A DNA stretch of 64,000 bases from Thalassorhabdomicrobium marinisediminis (GTDB taxonomy: Bacteria > Pseudomonadota > Alphaproteobacteria > Rhodobacterales > Rhodobacteraceae). The notes below the pieces were generated by a model. The model was not told the origin of the DNA. It saw nothing but the letters and a program-made list of their open reading frames with translations, and did no database searches. Shown piece by piece: positions 16,922 to 24,606 of the stretch (position 1 is the first letter of the stretch; each line of letters begins with the position of its first letter). The position numbers were made by a program, and so were the translations under genes. The stretch lies in contig NZ_QCYG01000005.1 of assembly GCF_003072065.1 (NCBI RefSeq), positions 186,001 through 250,000 of the forward strand. Reading direction: 5' to 3'.

Positions 16922-17450
16922 GGCGCGTGATCTTGGCGGAAGCTGAGTGGCTTAGATGCGCCCCGTGGGGGGGGTCGGACTGGTCCGGCAGCGCCGGATC
17001 GGAAGGTCCAGTGGACCTTTCGAAAGCCCGAACGCGGATATCGCAAGATATTCGCAGGGGAAACGGGAGGTAACGTTATTGGCTGTCCGCGCCCGAACCG
17101 AGAGGCTGGTGCGAAGCGCCCGCCCCGTGTGGGGGTTCGGACTGGTCCGGCAGCGCCGGATCGGAAGGTCCAGTGGACCTTTCGAAAGTCCGAACGCGGA
17201 TATCGCAAGATATTCGCCGGGGAAACGGGAGGTAACGTTATTGGCTTGGTCGCGCCCGAACCGAGGGGCTGGTGCGAAGCGCCCGCCCCGTGTGGGTGGG
17301 TGAACCCCGCCTTGGAATTGATCCAGTGGATCAATTCAGGGGTGAACGCGCGAAGCGCCGGACACGGGCGCATGATCTTGGTGGAACCATAATGGCTTGG
17401 TCGCGCCCGGACCGAGGGGTTGGTGCGAAGCGCCCGCGCTAAGCGGGTGG
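16922..17450 (+). repeat. Degenerate tandem array with ~162-bp unit and nested hairpins
   Basis: Two nearly identical units are offset by 162 bp (for example TCGGACTGGTCC at 16975 and 17137; GGTAACGTTA at 17069 and 17231). A third, partial unit from about 17284 has different palindrome content. Each full unit contains CGGAC/GTCCG, TCCGGC-AGC-GCCGGA, AAGGTCCA-G-TGGACCTT (17003-17019, 17165-17181) and a 9-bp stem closed by a GCAA tetraloop (17034-17055, 17196-17217). No credible coding frame crosses it. It fills the gap between the small membrane protein and the AT-rich orphan gene. Confidence 0.85.
17315..17337. repeat. Short palindrome, TCCAGTGGA-core type
   Basis: 10-bp arms GAATTGATCC / GGATCAATTC around AGT, in the third, divergent unit of the tandem array. 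A near-identical copy (centre GGT) lies 31 kb away at 48699-48721. Confidence 0.8.
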
Positions 17451-17525
17451 TTCGGGCCCTGAAACAAGCCGCTTTGTAACTATCTTTCATAAACACCCAA
17501 AATACAACATCCCGAGAAACGTGTC

Positions 17526-18545
17526 TTAATTTTGACAGATATTTCCTCTCATCCATTTGCAGACCGAGTTTTCCTGCAACCAGACGGTTAAAGCATCATT
17601 TGCATCATATCCCCCTCCGCCAGGCAAACGTTGAGCTATGTATCCTGCGTCGTGGGGCACAAACAAAAACCCATCCTCCGCTTCTCCGACAAGATACATC
17701 CCCCGCTCACTGCTCAAAAAAATTGTATACTCACCATTTTTAAAACGATGGCTCTCGGAAGGAAAGTACATTTGATAAGTTGACTCTACTGATACTGCCG
17801 CACCTTTTAGAAGTCCTAGACAGCCGCTGAAAGTCAGAAATATCAATATAGCATAACTTTGAATCCACTCATTCCAATCCACTCTACCAAACGCTTGCCT
17901 CCCGAAGGCGTAATAAATTGACATTGAGCCACTTCGATCAAGTCTAGTTAGAAGTTTCGATTTTTGGATGGTCAGGATCGATAACTTCAAAGTCAAAGTG
18001 ACTGATAAAGTAATAAAAAATAATAACGCGATAAGACCTAGAGATGTAAGGAACATCTGCCAGCCTAGATATAGCCAAAGGAAAAGGACTATGGACAGAG
18101 TTATCCGAATTGGCATTTCAATCCGATCTAGGGTACTATCTAACGATCTGCCGATTGCTTTATGCCATCTGGTTCGATTTTGCTGATTTATCGCACCTGC
18201 CCTACCTAGATCATTATTTAAATTTCCTTTCATTGCGCGCAAGCGAAGTAGTTTAAATTTCTTCCGCCTATACTTTAGTATAAAGAAAATTATGGGATAT
18301 GGAATAATATTGGACATAATAAAAACAAGGATCAGCTCCGCACCAACCCTCGCAAGAGCGAAATATATCAACGGTATAAAGACAAATCCAGCGACTGCTG
18401 TGACATCTGTCAAAACCGGGACTTCCTTAGAAAAGAAGTAGAAGTATCCTGAAAAATGCACTATCGTCGTAGATAGGATGCCCAGAATAAATTTCAGGAC
18501 ATTATGGACCTTTAGCTTCGTTGCAAATTTCTTAAATACTGCCAT
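17526..18545 (-). CDS. AT-rich orphan membrane protein of unknown function
   Basis: 339 residues. Base composition is strikingly lower in GC than everything around it, and the codons are AT-ending, which indicates recent acquisition. About six hydrophobic segments are visible (around residues 17-37, 48-65, 69-92, 145-165, 167-190 and 228-250), with a basic cytoplasmic loop at about 92-140. A soluble C-terminal tail of about 85 residues follows (YQMYFPSESHRFKNGEYTIF..., GGGGYDANDALTVWLQEN). I do not recognise any family. No good ribosome-binding site precedes the ATG. It is flanked by the tandem array on one side and hairpin repeats on the other. Confidence 0.75.
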   Translation of the reverse strand: MAVFKKFATKLKVHNVLKFILGILSTTIVHFSGYFYFFSKEVPVLTDVTAVAGFVFIPLIYFALARVGAELILVFIMSNIIPYPIIFFILKYRRKKFKLLRLRAMKGNLNNDLGRAGAINQQNRTRWHKAIGRSLDSTLDRIEMPIRITLSIVLFLWLYLGWQMFLTSLGLIALLFFITLSVTLTLKLSILTIQKSKLLTRLDRSGSMSIYYAFGRQAFGRVDWNEWIQSYAILIFLTFSGCLGLLKGAAVSVESTYQMYFPSESHRFKNGEYTIFLSSERGMYLVGEAEDGFLFVPHDAGYIAQRLPGGGGYDANDALTVWLQENSVCKWMRGNICQN

Positions 18546-18856
18546 CTATTTTCAAAGCTTCACTGAAAGTAATAATATTCGAGCGTCAATATCAAGCTTA
18601 TCGTTGCCTTGCCACACCCCCCTGAGCAGCGCACGTAACGTTACCCCTTACAACTCTCCATAACCCAGAAACTTGGACTAAGTGTCCAGCAGAATCGAGC
18701 CCTATCCGCCGCGTGCGACCACATTTGGCTACGCCAAACGTTTACCCCCACCGTCCTTCATGACGTGTCAAAAAGGAGCGCGCCCTAACTCTCGAGTGCG
18801 GCCGCAATTGGCTGCGCCAATCGCTTCCCCGCACGCGCGCAAAAAATGGCCAGCTT
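18546..18856. repeat. 311-bp non-coding flank with two diverged 39-bp repeats
   Basis: The first 110 bp are AT-rich and must contain the orphan gene's promoter; no clear -35/-10 pair is seen. Two 39-bp copies at 18713-18751 and 18796-18834 match at 31 positions. Each has a hairpin with a 3-nt loop: TTTGGC-TAC-GCCAAA (18724-18738) and ATTGGC-TGC-GCCAAT (18807-18821). The outermost pair is T-A in one and A-T in the other, a compensatory change. TAACGTTACC at 18636-18645 is the reverse of the 10-mer found in each unit of the tandem array. Confidence 0.7.
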
Positions 18857-20653
18857 TTAGCTGTCCATTTTGAGTGCGCTGATGAAGGCTTCCTGCGGGA
18901 TATCCACCTTCCCGAACTGGCGCATCTTCTTCTTACCCGCCTTCTGCTTGTCCAGCAGCTTGCGCTTCCGGCTCGCATCCCCGCCATAACACTTGGCGGT
19001 CACGTCCTTGCGCATGGCGGACAGGGTCTCGCGGGCGATGACCTTGCCGCCGATCGCCGCCTGGATCGGGATCTTGAACATGTGGCGGGGGATCAGGTCT
19101 TTGAGCTTCTCGACCATGGCGCGACCGCGGACCTCGGCGCGGTCGCGGTGGACCATCATCGACAGCGCGTCCACGGGCTCGTCGTTCACCAGCACTGACA
19201 TTTTGACCAGATTGTCCTGCCGGTAGCCGGTGAGCTGGTAGTCGAAGCTGGCGTAGCCCTTGGTGACGGATTTCAAGCGGTCGTAGAAGTCGAACACCAC
19301 CTCGTTCAGGGGCAGGTCATAGACCGCCATCGCGCGCGAGCCCGCGTAGGTGAGGTCTTCCTGAATGCCGCGGCGGTCCTGACAGAGTTTCAACACTTCG
19401 CCCAGATATTCGTCCGGCACAAGGATCGTCGCCTTGATGCGCGGCTCGGCCACGTGGTCGACCAACGTGGGGTCGGGGAAGTCGGCGGGGTTGTGCAACT
19501 GCGTGACCGTGCCGTCCTTCATGTGGATGTCGTAGATCACGCTGGGCGCGGTGGTGATCAGGTCGATGTCATATTCGCGCTCGATCCGGTCGCGGATCAC
19601 CTCAAGGTGCAAAAGGCCCAGAAAGCCGCAGCGGAAGCCGAAGCCCAAGGCGGCGGAGCTTTCCATCTCGTAGGAGAAAGAGGCATCGTTCAGGGCCAGC
19701 TTGTCGATGGCTTCGCGCAGATCCTCGAACTGGGCGCTGTCCACGGGGAACAGGCCACAGAAGACCACCGGCTGGGCGGGTTTGAAGCCGGGCAGCGGCT
19801 CAACCTCGGAGCGCTGGTGGGTGATCGTGTCGCCCACGCGGGTGTCGCGGACCTGTTTGATCGACGCGGTGAGAAAGCCGATCTCACCGGGGCCAAGCTC
19901 TTCGATCACGGTCATTTCCGGGCGGAACACGCCGATGCGGTCAACGTGGTGGACCGTGTCGTTGGAGAGGAACTTGATCTTCTCGCCCTTCTTCAGCTTG
20001 CCGTCGATGATGCGGACCAGAACGATCACGCCGAGGTAGCTGTCATACCACGAATCCACCAGCATCGCCTTGAGCGGCGCATCCGGATCGCCCTTGGGCG
20101 CGGGCAGTTGGGTGACGATGGCTTCCAACGTCTCCTTGATCCCCTGCCCCGTTTTGGCCGAGACCGCGATGGCGCCGGAGGCATCGATGCCGATCACATC
20201 CTCGACCTGTTCGGCCACGCGGGAAATGTCCGACGCGGGCAGGTCGATCTTGTTGAACACGGGCACAAGCTCATGATCCGCATCAATGGCGTGATAGACG
20301 TTGGCCAGTGTCTGCGCCTCGACCCCCTGGGTGCTGTCCACGACCAGCAGAGAGCCTTCGACCGCGCGCATGGAGCGCGACACCTCATAGGCGAAATCGA
20401 CGTGTCCGGGCGTGTCGATGAGGTTGAGGACATAGGTCTCCCCATCCTCGGCGGTGTAGTCGATGCGGACGGTGTTCGCCTTGATGGTGATGCCGCGTTC
20501 CCGCTCAATGTCCATCGAATCCAGCATCTGCGCCTTCATGTCCCGTTCCGCCACCGTGTTGGTGGACTGGATCAGCCGGTCGGCAAGGGTGGATTTCCCG
20601 TGGTCGATGTGGGCAACGATGGAGAAATTGCGGATTTTCGATATGTCGGTCAT
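18857..20653 (-). CDS. lepA: Elongation factor 4 (LepA)
   Basis: 598 residues, the standard length. The GTPase motifs are intact: [10 protein letters not shown] at the N-terminus, DTPGHVDF and NKIDLPASD. The C-terminal domain unique to LepA ends in RKKLLDKQK-type basic residues ([20 protein letters not shown]). It acts on stalled or mistranslocated ribosomes. Its 3' end borders the hairpin-rich accessory islet, and upstream there are 196 bp to the divergent peroxiredoxin gene. Confidence 0.97.
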   Translation of the reverse strand: MTDISKIRNFSIVAHIDHGKSTLADRLIQSTNTVAERDMKAQMLDSMDIERERGITIKANTVRIDYTAEDGETYVLNLIDTPGHVDFAYEVSRSMRAVEGSLLVVDSTQGVEAQTLANVYHAIDADHELVPVFNKIDLPASDISRVAEQVEDVIGIDASGAIAVSAKTGQGIKETLEAIVTQLPAPKGDPDAPLKAMLVDSWYDSYLGVIVLVRIIDGKLKKGEKIKFLSNDTVHHVDRIGVFRPEMTVIEELGPGEIGFLTASIKQVRDTRVGDTITHQRSEVEPLPGFKPAQPVVFCGLFPVDSAQFEDLREAIDKLALNDASFSYEMESSAALGFGFRCGFLGLLHLEVIRDRIEREYDIDLITTAPSVIYDIHMKDGTVTQLHNPADFPDPTLVDHVAEPRIKATILVPDEYLGEVLKLCQDRRGIQEDLTYAGSRAMAVYDLPLNEVVFDFYDRLKSVTKGYASFDYQLTGYRQDNLVKMSVLVNDEPVDALSMMVHRDRAEVRGRAMVEKLKDLIPRHMFKIPIQAAIGGKVIARETLSAMRKDVTAKCYGGDASRKRKLLDKQKAGKKKMRQFGKVDIPQEAFISALKMDS

Positions 20654-20849
20654 GGGGTGAGGATATGGGGTGAAACAAGGGGTTTGGCAACATGAATTGC
20701 CATGCCTGCGGCTTTATTCCCCGCACGTGCGCGCACCTGTGACGCACCGGAACGGGGTGGGGCAATGGGACGCTCTTGCAAGCGGGCGCGCAGGGCCCTA
20801 GTTGATCTGCGAACCGACGTTCGAACCATTGAATTTCAGGAGTGATGAT

Positions 20850-21398
20850 ATGAAATCCGGAGTGAAGCTGCCCGAGGTAACCTTCCACACGCGCGTGCGC
20901 GACGAATCCATCGACGGCCCGAACCCCTTCCGTTGGGACGACAAGACGACTGCCGATTATTTCGCCGGCAAGCGGGTTGTGCTGTTCTCGCTGCCCGGCG
21001 CGTTCACGCCCACCTGCTCGACCTACCAACTGCCCGGTTTTGAAGAGAATTTCGAAAAGTTCCAGGAGGCCGGCATCGACGAGATCTACTGTCTGTCCGT
21101 GAACGACGCCTTCGTGATGAACCAGTGGGCCAAGGCGCAAGAGATCAAGAACGTGAAGGTGATCCCCGATGGCTCCGCCGAGTTCACCCGCCGCGTGGGC
21201 ATGCTGGTGGCCAAAGACAATCTGGGTTTCGGCATGCGGTCCTGGCGCTATGCGGCGATCATCAATGACGGTGTCGTCGAAGCCTGGTTCGAAGAGCCCG
21301 GCCTGTGCGACAACCACGGCGAAGATCCCTACGGCGAAAGCTCGCCCGAGAACGTGCTGAAGTATCTCGAGACCGCAGGCAAGACCGCAGCCGCCTAA
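20850..21398 (+). CDS. Prx5-type peroxiredoxin
   Basis: 182 residues from the ATG at 20850, preceded by CAGGAG. The peroxidatic site PGAFTPTCS (Cys56) and the SWRYAAI arginine segment are those of the Prx5/AhpE-like branch; a second cysteine in GLCDNHG near residue 152 could serve as resolving cysteine, or glutathione may do so. It reduces H2O2 and organic peroxides. The gene is divergent from lepA and ends at a strong terminator, so it forms its own unit. Confidence 0.93.
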   Translation: MKSGVKLPEVTFHTRVRDESIDGPNPFRWDDKTTADYFAGKRVVLFSLPGAFTPTCSTYQLPGFEENFEKFQEAGIDEIYCLSVNDAFVMNQWAKAQEIKNVKVIPDGSAEFTRRVGMLVAKDNLGFGMRSWRYAAIINDGVVEAWFEEPGLCDNHGEDPYGESSPENVLKYLETAGKTAAA

Positions 21399-21426
21399 GG
21401 CGCCGCGCTTCGCCGTGATCTAGAAC

Positions 21427-21457
21427 GCCCCGTCGGCCCGCGCCGGCGGGGCTTTTT
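21427..21457 (+). terminator. Intrinsic terminator of the peroxiredoxin gene
   Basis: A 10-bp stem (GCCCCGTCGG with CCGGCGGGGC, one G-T pair), 6-nt loop, then TTTTT. Confidence 0.9.
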
Positions 21458-21590
21458 GTTGCGCGACCGCATCGTGCGCCTTGCAATTCGTGATCACCCA
21501 CCCCCTTCCCCGCTTGCGGCCTTTGCGGCATAGTCGGGTGCAGCAGGCAAAGGCCCAGCCGGAAAACCGGCGGGCAGGTTATGAGGTGAT

Positions 21591-21923
21591 ATGATGCGGG
21601 TTATCGTAGCTTTGACGTGTGTGGCAGCTTTGGCAGCGTGCGGCGGGGGGCGGGGGGCCTCGTCAACGGCGCGGCTGGCGTCGGGGCCGATCGCGCAGGC
21701 CTGTCTGGCCGCAGACCGGTCGCGGGCCTCGGTGCCGTTGTGCTCATGCGTGCAAGGGGTGGCCAACGTGGAGTTGAGCCGCAGGGACCGCAACAGGATG
21801 GTGGCGTTCTTCGACGATCCGGAAGTGGCCCATGCCACCAAGATCAGCGACACGGAAGCCGATGATGACTTCTGGCGGCGCTATCAAGCCTTTGTGCGGT
21901 CGGCGCGGCGTCAGTGCGGCTGA
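21591..21923 (+). CDS. Small lipoprotein of unknown function
   Basis: 110 residues. Lipobox: a hydrophobic signal ends in LAAC followed by GGG, so Cys17 would be lipidated. The mature part has three further cysteines (ACLAAD, LCSCVQG and the C-terminal QCG) and a pattern (VANVELSRRDRNRMVAFFDD..., DDDFWRRYQAFV) seen in conserved Rhodobacteraceae lipoproteins. No function is known to me. Two adjacent ATGs (21591, 21594) could start it; GAGGTGAT lies just upstream. Confidence 0.8.
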   Translation: MMRVIVALTCVAALAACGGGRGASSTARLASGPIAQACLAADRSRASVPLCSCVQGVANVELSRRDRNRMVAFFDDPEVAHATKISDTEADDDFWRRYQAFVRSARRQCG

Positions 21924-21991
21924 CGACCTGCACTTGATGGCAGGATAACGGCGCGCACCGCTAGGAGCGCGCGCCGCTTGGGTCTGGGCGG

Positions 21992-22513
21992 TCAGTCGGA
22001 CGCGGGCGTGTCGCCGTGGTCCATGGTGCCGTGCTCCGTGTCGGAATGATCCATCTCCGAATGATCCATATCACCGTGGGCCATCGGCGCGCGGGTCTGG
22101 TCGACGGGCAGTGTCACCGGGATCTCTCCGGCGTCTTCGAAGATCAGCGTGATCGTGATCTCCGCGTCCTGCTCCAGCGGGGCCTCAAGCCCCATGAACA
22201 TCACGTGATCGGCGCCACGTTGCAGCACCAGCGTGCCGCCTGCCGGCAGGGGGCGGCCCGCTTCCACGTGGGTCATGCGCATCACGCCCTCGTCGGTCTC
22301 CTCATGGGTGTGAAGCTCCGTACGGGCGGCGATCTCCGAGGTCACGCCGATCAGGTGATCGTCGGTCTCGGCGGTGTTGTGGATCACCATGAACGCGGCG
22401 CCCGAGACCGGGTTCGAAGAGCGGGCGTAGGCGTGCTCCACCGTGATCTCGGCCCATGCGGCGGTTGAGATCAGGGCGGCGGCCGCGGTGAGGATCGGAA
22501 GTTTGAAGGACAT
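21992..22513 (-). CDS. Copper chaperone PCu(A)C family protein with His/Met-rich tail
   Basis: 173 residues from the ATG at 22513 (GGAGAG upstream). A signal peptide (about 1-21, ending AWA) is followed by the PCuAC fold with the ligands expected of this family: an early His (VEHAYARSS), MRMTHVEAG and HVMFMGL. PCuAC proteins deliver Cu(I) to the CuA site of cytochrome oxidase in the periplasm. The last 30 residues are an unusual tail of repeated MDHS/MDHG-type units (HGDMDHSEMDHSDTEH...), likely extra copper ligands. The gene at 22555 immediately upstream on the same strand is probably co-transcribed. Confidence 0.9.
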   Translation of the reverse strand: MSFKLPILTAAAALISTAAWAEITVEHAYARSSNPVSGAAFMVIHNTAETDDHLIGVTSEIAARTELHTHEETDEGVMRMTHVEAGRPLPAGGTLVLQRGADHVMFMGLEAPLEQDAEITITLIFEDAGEIPVTLPVDQTRAPMAHGDMDHSEMDHSDTEHGTMDHGDTPASD

Positions 22514-22554
22514 CAAGTCTCTCCTGTGTCTGAGTTCGATTGTGTTGGCGAAGG

Positions 22555-22905
22555 TCAGACAGGAAAGGGCGGTGCCCGCGCCCGCGGAGCATCGCGGAAG
22601 GCCAGCGCCAGCGCGGGGCGCGGTAGTGGTGCATCGACTGCACGCAGGAGCGTCCAGTCCGGACGGGGCAGCGGTGCTGTGGCTGGCGCAGCGGCCAGAG
22701 TGATCGCGCAGTCGGGGCAGACCGCCGGCGGGTCCATGGGCGCGCCGGAGCGGTCCACGGTGACCGTGACGACCCCCTGCCCGGTGCACAGCACCATGGT
22801 GCCCGCCGCATTCGCCATCTGCACCCGTGCCTGCGCCATCTGTTGGGTCGACAGGACAACCAACAGGGCAAGCGTCAGGGACAAAAAGCGGGCAAGGCGC
22901 GTCAT
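22555..22905 (-). CDS. DUF2946-like secreted protein with CxxC motif
   Basis: 116 residues. An N-terminal membrane/signal helix (LARFLSLTLALLVVLS) is followed by MVLCTGQGVVTVTVDRSG and VCPDCA, the pattern of short DUF2946-type proteins commonly found beside copper genes. The C-terminus is Ala/Pro-rich. It starts 41 nt upstream of the PCu(A)C gene on the same strand, suggesting a shared role in copper handling. That role is inferred from context only. Confidence 0.65.
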   Translation of the reverse strand: MTRLARFLSLTLALLVVLSTQQMAQARVQMANAAGTMVLCTGQGVVTVTVDRSGAPMDPPAVCPDCAITLAAAPATAPLPRPDWTLLRAVDAPLPRPALALAFRDAPRARAPPFPV

Positions 22906-23008
22906 GTCACGGTGCTAGCAAGCAGCACGGGCCACGGGAAGGGGTGAATGGTCGCAGGGCGCCCGAAGCGGCAAAACGCCCGAGCGGTGCAATCCCCCCC
23001 CCGAACGC

Positions 23009-23036
23009 AAAAAGCCCGGACACAAGTCCGGGCCTT
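23009..23036 (-). terminator. Intrinsic terminator of rpmB
   Basis: On the minus strand, stem GCCCGGA / TCCGGGC (23027-23033 with 23014-23020), loop CTTGTG, then TTTTTGCG. It begins 21 bp after the rpmB stop. Confidence 0.85.
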
Positions 23037-23056
23037 CGCAAATCGATCGAACGGGA

Positions 23057-23344
23057 TCAGGCCTCGGCCTGCGCCTTGGCGATGTCTTTCTTGACCTTCA
23101 GCGCGGCGGCCGAAAGCTCGGCATCCTTGGCTTTCAGGAAGAACGCATCAAGGCCACCCCGGTGGTCCACGGTGCGCAGCGCAGCGCTGGACACGCGAAA
23201 CTTGAACGAACGGTCCAGCGCGTCAGAGCGCAGAGACACGTCTTGCAGGTTGGGCAGGAACCGACGGCGCGTGCGGTTCTTGGCGTGGCTCACGTTGTTG
23301 CCCGTCATGGGGCCTTTTCCGGTCAGTTCGCAACGGCGCGACAT
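23057..23344 (-). CDS. rpmB: 50S ribosomal protein L28
   Basis: 95 residues from the ATG at 23344 ([20 protein letters not shown]), the conserved L28 start; an in-frame ATG at 23362 would add six residues without precedent. The basic core [13 protein letters not shown] is intact. It is a component of the large ribosomal subunit, encoded alone with its own terminator. Only one cysteine (Cys5) is visible, so this is the non-zinc type. Confidence 0.96.
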   Translation of the reverse strand: MSRRCELTGKGPMTGNNVSHAKNRTRRRFLPNLQDVSLRSDALDRSFKFRVSSAALRTVDHRGGLDAFFLKAKDAELSAAALKVKKDIAKAQAEA

Positions 23345-23544
23345 AGCGTTTTCCTTGTTCATCCGGGGTCAGCCGCACTGCGCAGGACCCGTCCGTATAT
23401 CGTGTTGAGCCCGCAGGAAACCTTGGGGCTGAATTCATTGGGCGGGAATTAGGTGGATTCCGCCGTCCCGTCAACCCATATCACGGCCTTTGCGCCAGAT
23501 CGCGGGGCATTCGCCGCCCCGGGTGCAGGTCTGGGTGGCTGTCG

Positions 23545-24528
23545 TCAGGCTTTCGCAGGGAAAAGCGCGGAAATCAAGGCCTGCGCGGCGGCGGCGGGCG
23601 GGGTTTGTCCGGCGGCGACCGCGTCTTCGAGGGTAGCCAGCCGCGCCTTGACCTGCGCATCGGCGGTCAGATGGGCAAGAAGCCCGGCGCGGACTTCCTC
23701 ATGGAACCAGAATCGCGCCTGTTCCGCGCGGCGGGCGTCCCAGATGCCTTGCTCCTGTCGCCATGTGGCAAGGGCCTGCATCTCGCCCCAGGCCTTCTCG
23801 ATCCCGCCCCGCTCCAGCGCCGAGACCGCCAGCGCCTTGGGAAACCCTTCGGAGTCGCGGGCGCGTTTGCGCAAGAGTCGCAGCGCCCCGGCATAATCGG
23901 CGCGGGTGCGCATGGCCTGCGCCTTGAGATCGCCATCGGCCTTGTTCACAAGGATCATGTCGCAAGTTTCCATGATGCCCCGTTTCACGCCCTGCAACTC
24001 GTCCCCGCCCGCAGGCGCGAGCAGCAGCAAGAAGAGGTCCGACATCTCGGCCACGGCGGTCTCGGACTGGCCCACGCCCACGGTTTCGATGATCACCACG
24101 TCGAAGCCCGCAGCTTCACACAGGGCGATGGCTTCGCGGGTGCGGCGGGCCACACCGCCCAGTTGCGTCTGGCTGGGCGAGGGCCTGATGAATGCGTGCG
24201 GGTCACGGGCGAGGTCGTCCATCCGCGTCTTGTCGCCCAGTATCGAGCCTCCGGAGCGCGTCGAGCTGGGATCGACCGCCAGCACCGCCACGCGCTTGCC
24301 CTGCCCCGTGAGCATCGTTCCGAAGGCTTCGATGAAGGTGGATTTGCCCACGCCGGGCGTGCCCGAGAGGCCGATGCGCAGGGCCTGCCGGTCGGTGCCG
24401 AGGGTGGCGAGCAGGTCGGCGGCCTTCGCGCGGTCCTGGGGCCGCGTGCTTTCGACCAGCGTGATGGCGCGGGCCAGCGCACGGCGGTCTCCGGCGCGGA
24501 GTTTCTGGGCGGTCTCGGCGATGTTCAT
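23545..24528 (-). CDS. meaB: MeaB/ArgK-type G3E GTPase, methylmalonyl-CoA mutase chaperone
   Basis: 327 residues from the ATG at 24528; the open frame continues to 24975 but only as antisense of hrpB. Walker A GTPGVGKS is at 56-63, with VDPSSTRSGGSILGDKTRM, ETVGVGQSE and LVNKADGD as the other nucleotide and switch motifs. MeaB gates cobalamin loading and protects methylmalonyl-CoA mutase. No mutase gene is in the window, but prpE (9820) and the epimerase (54538) are. It is divergent from hrpB across 78 bp. Confidence 0.9.
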   Translation of the reverse strand: MNIAETAQKLRAGDRRALARAITLVESTRPQDRAKAADLLATLGTDRQALRIGLSGTPGVGKSTFIEAFGTMLTGQGKRVAVLAVDPSSTRSGGSILGDKTRMDDLARDPHAFIRPSPSQTQLGGVARRTREAIALCEAAGFDVVIIETVGVGQSETAVAEMSDLFLLLLAPAGGDELQGVKRGIMETCDMILVNKADGDLKAQAMRTRADYAGALRLLRKRARDSEGFPKALAVSALERGGIEKAWGEMQALATWRQEQGIWDARRAEQARFWFHEEVRAGLLAHLTADAQVKARLATLEDAVAAGQTPPAAAAQALISALFPAKA

Positions 24529-24579
24529 GGGGCGTTTATGACCAGCCGCGCCCGAGGCGTCCAGACGGGCGGTTGTAAT

Positions 24580-24602
24580 TGAGTTTATTTGGTCAGATGA
24601 AG
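24580..24602 (+). repeat. 23-bp sequence shared with the ABC-2 permease promoter region (copy 1)
   Basis: The sequence from 24580 to 24602 (key part TTTATTTGGTCAGATGAAG) is identical over all 23 bp to the reverse complement of 33435-33457. Here it ends 4 nt before the hrpB ATG, so it includes or abuts the ribosome-binding site (GAAGAGG). Both copies point towards the downstream gene. Confidence 0.85.
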
Positions 24603-24606
24603 AGGC

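Noticed and set aside
16922-17450. Possible CRISPR array
   Set aside because: The unit is about 162 bp with only two to three copies and near-identical internal sequence. There are no short repeats with unique spacers and no cas genes.
16492-17556. 354-codon minus-strand frame across the tandem array
   Set aside because: Its internal protein repeats simply mirror the 162-bp DNA repeat, and it runs antisense through the hydrolase and the small membrane protein genes.
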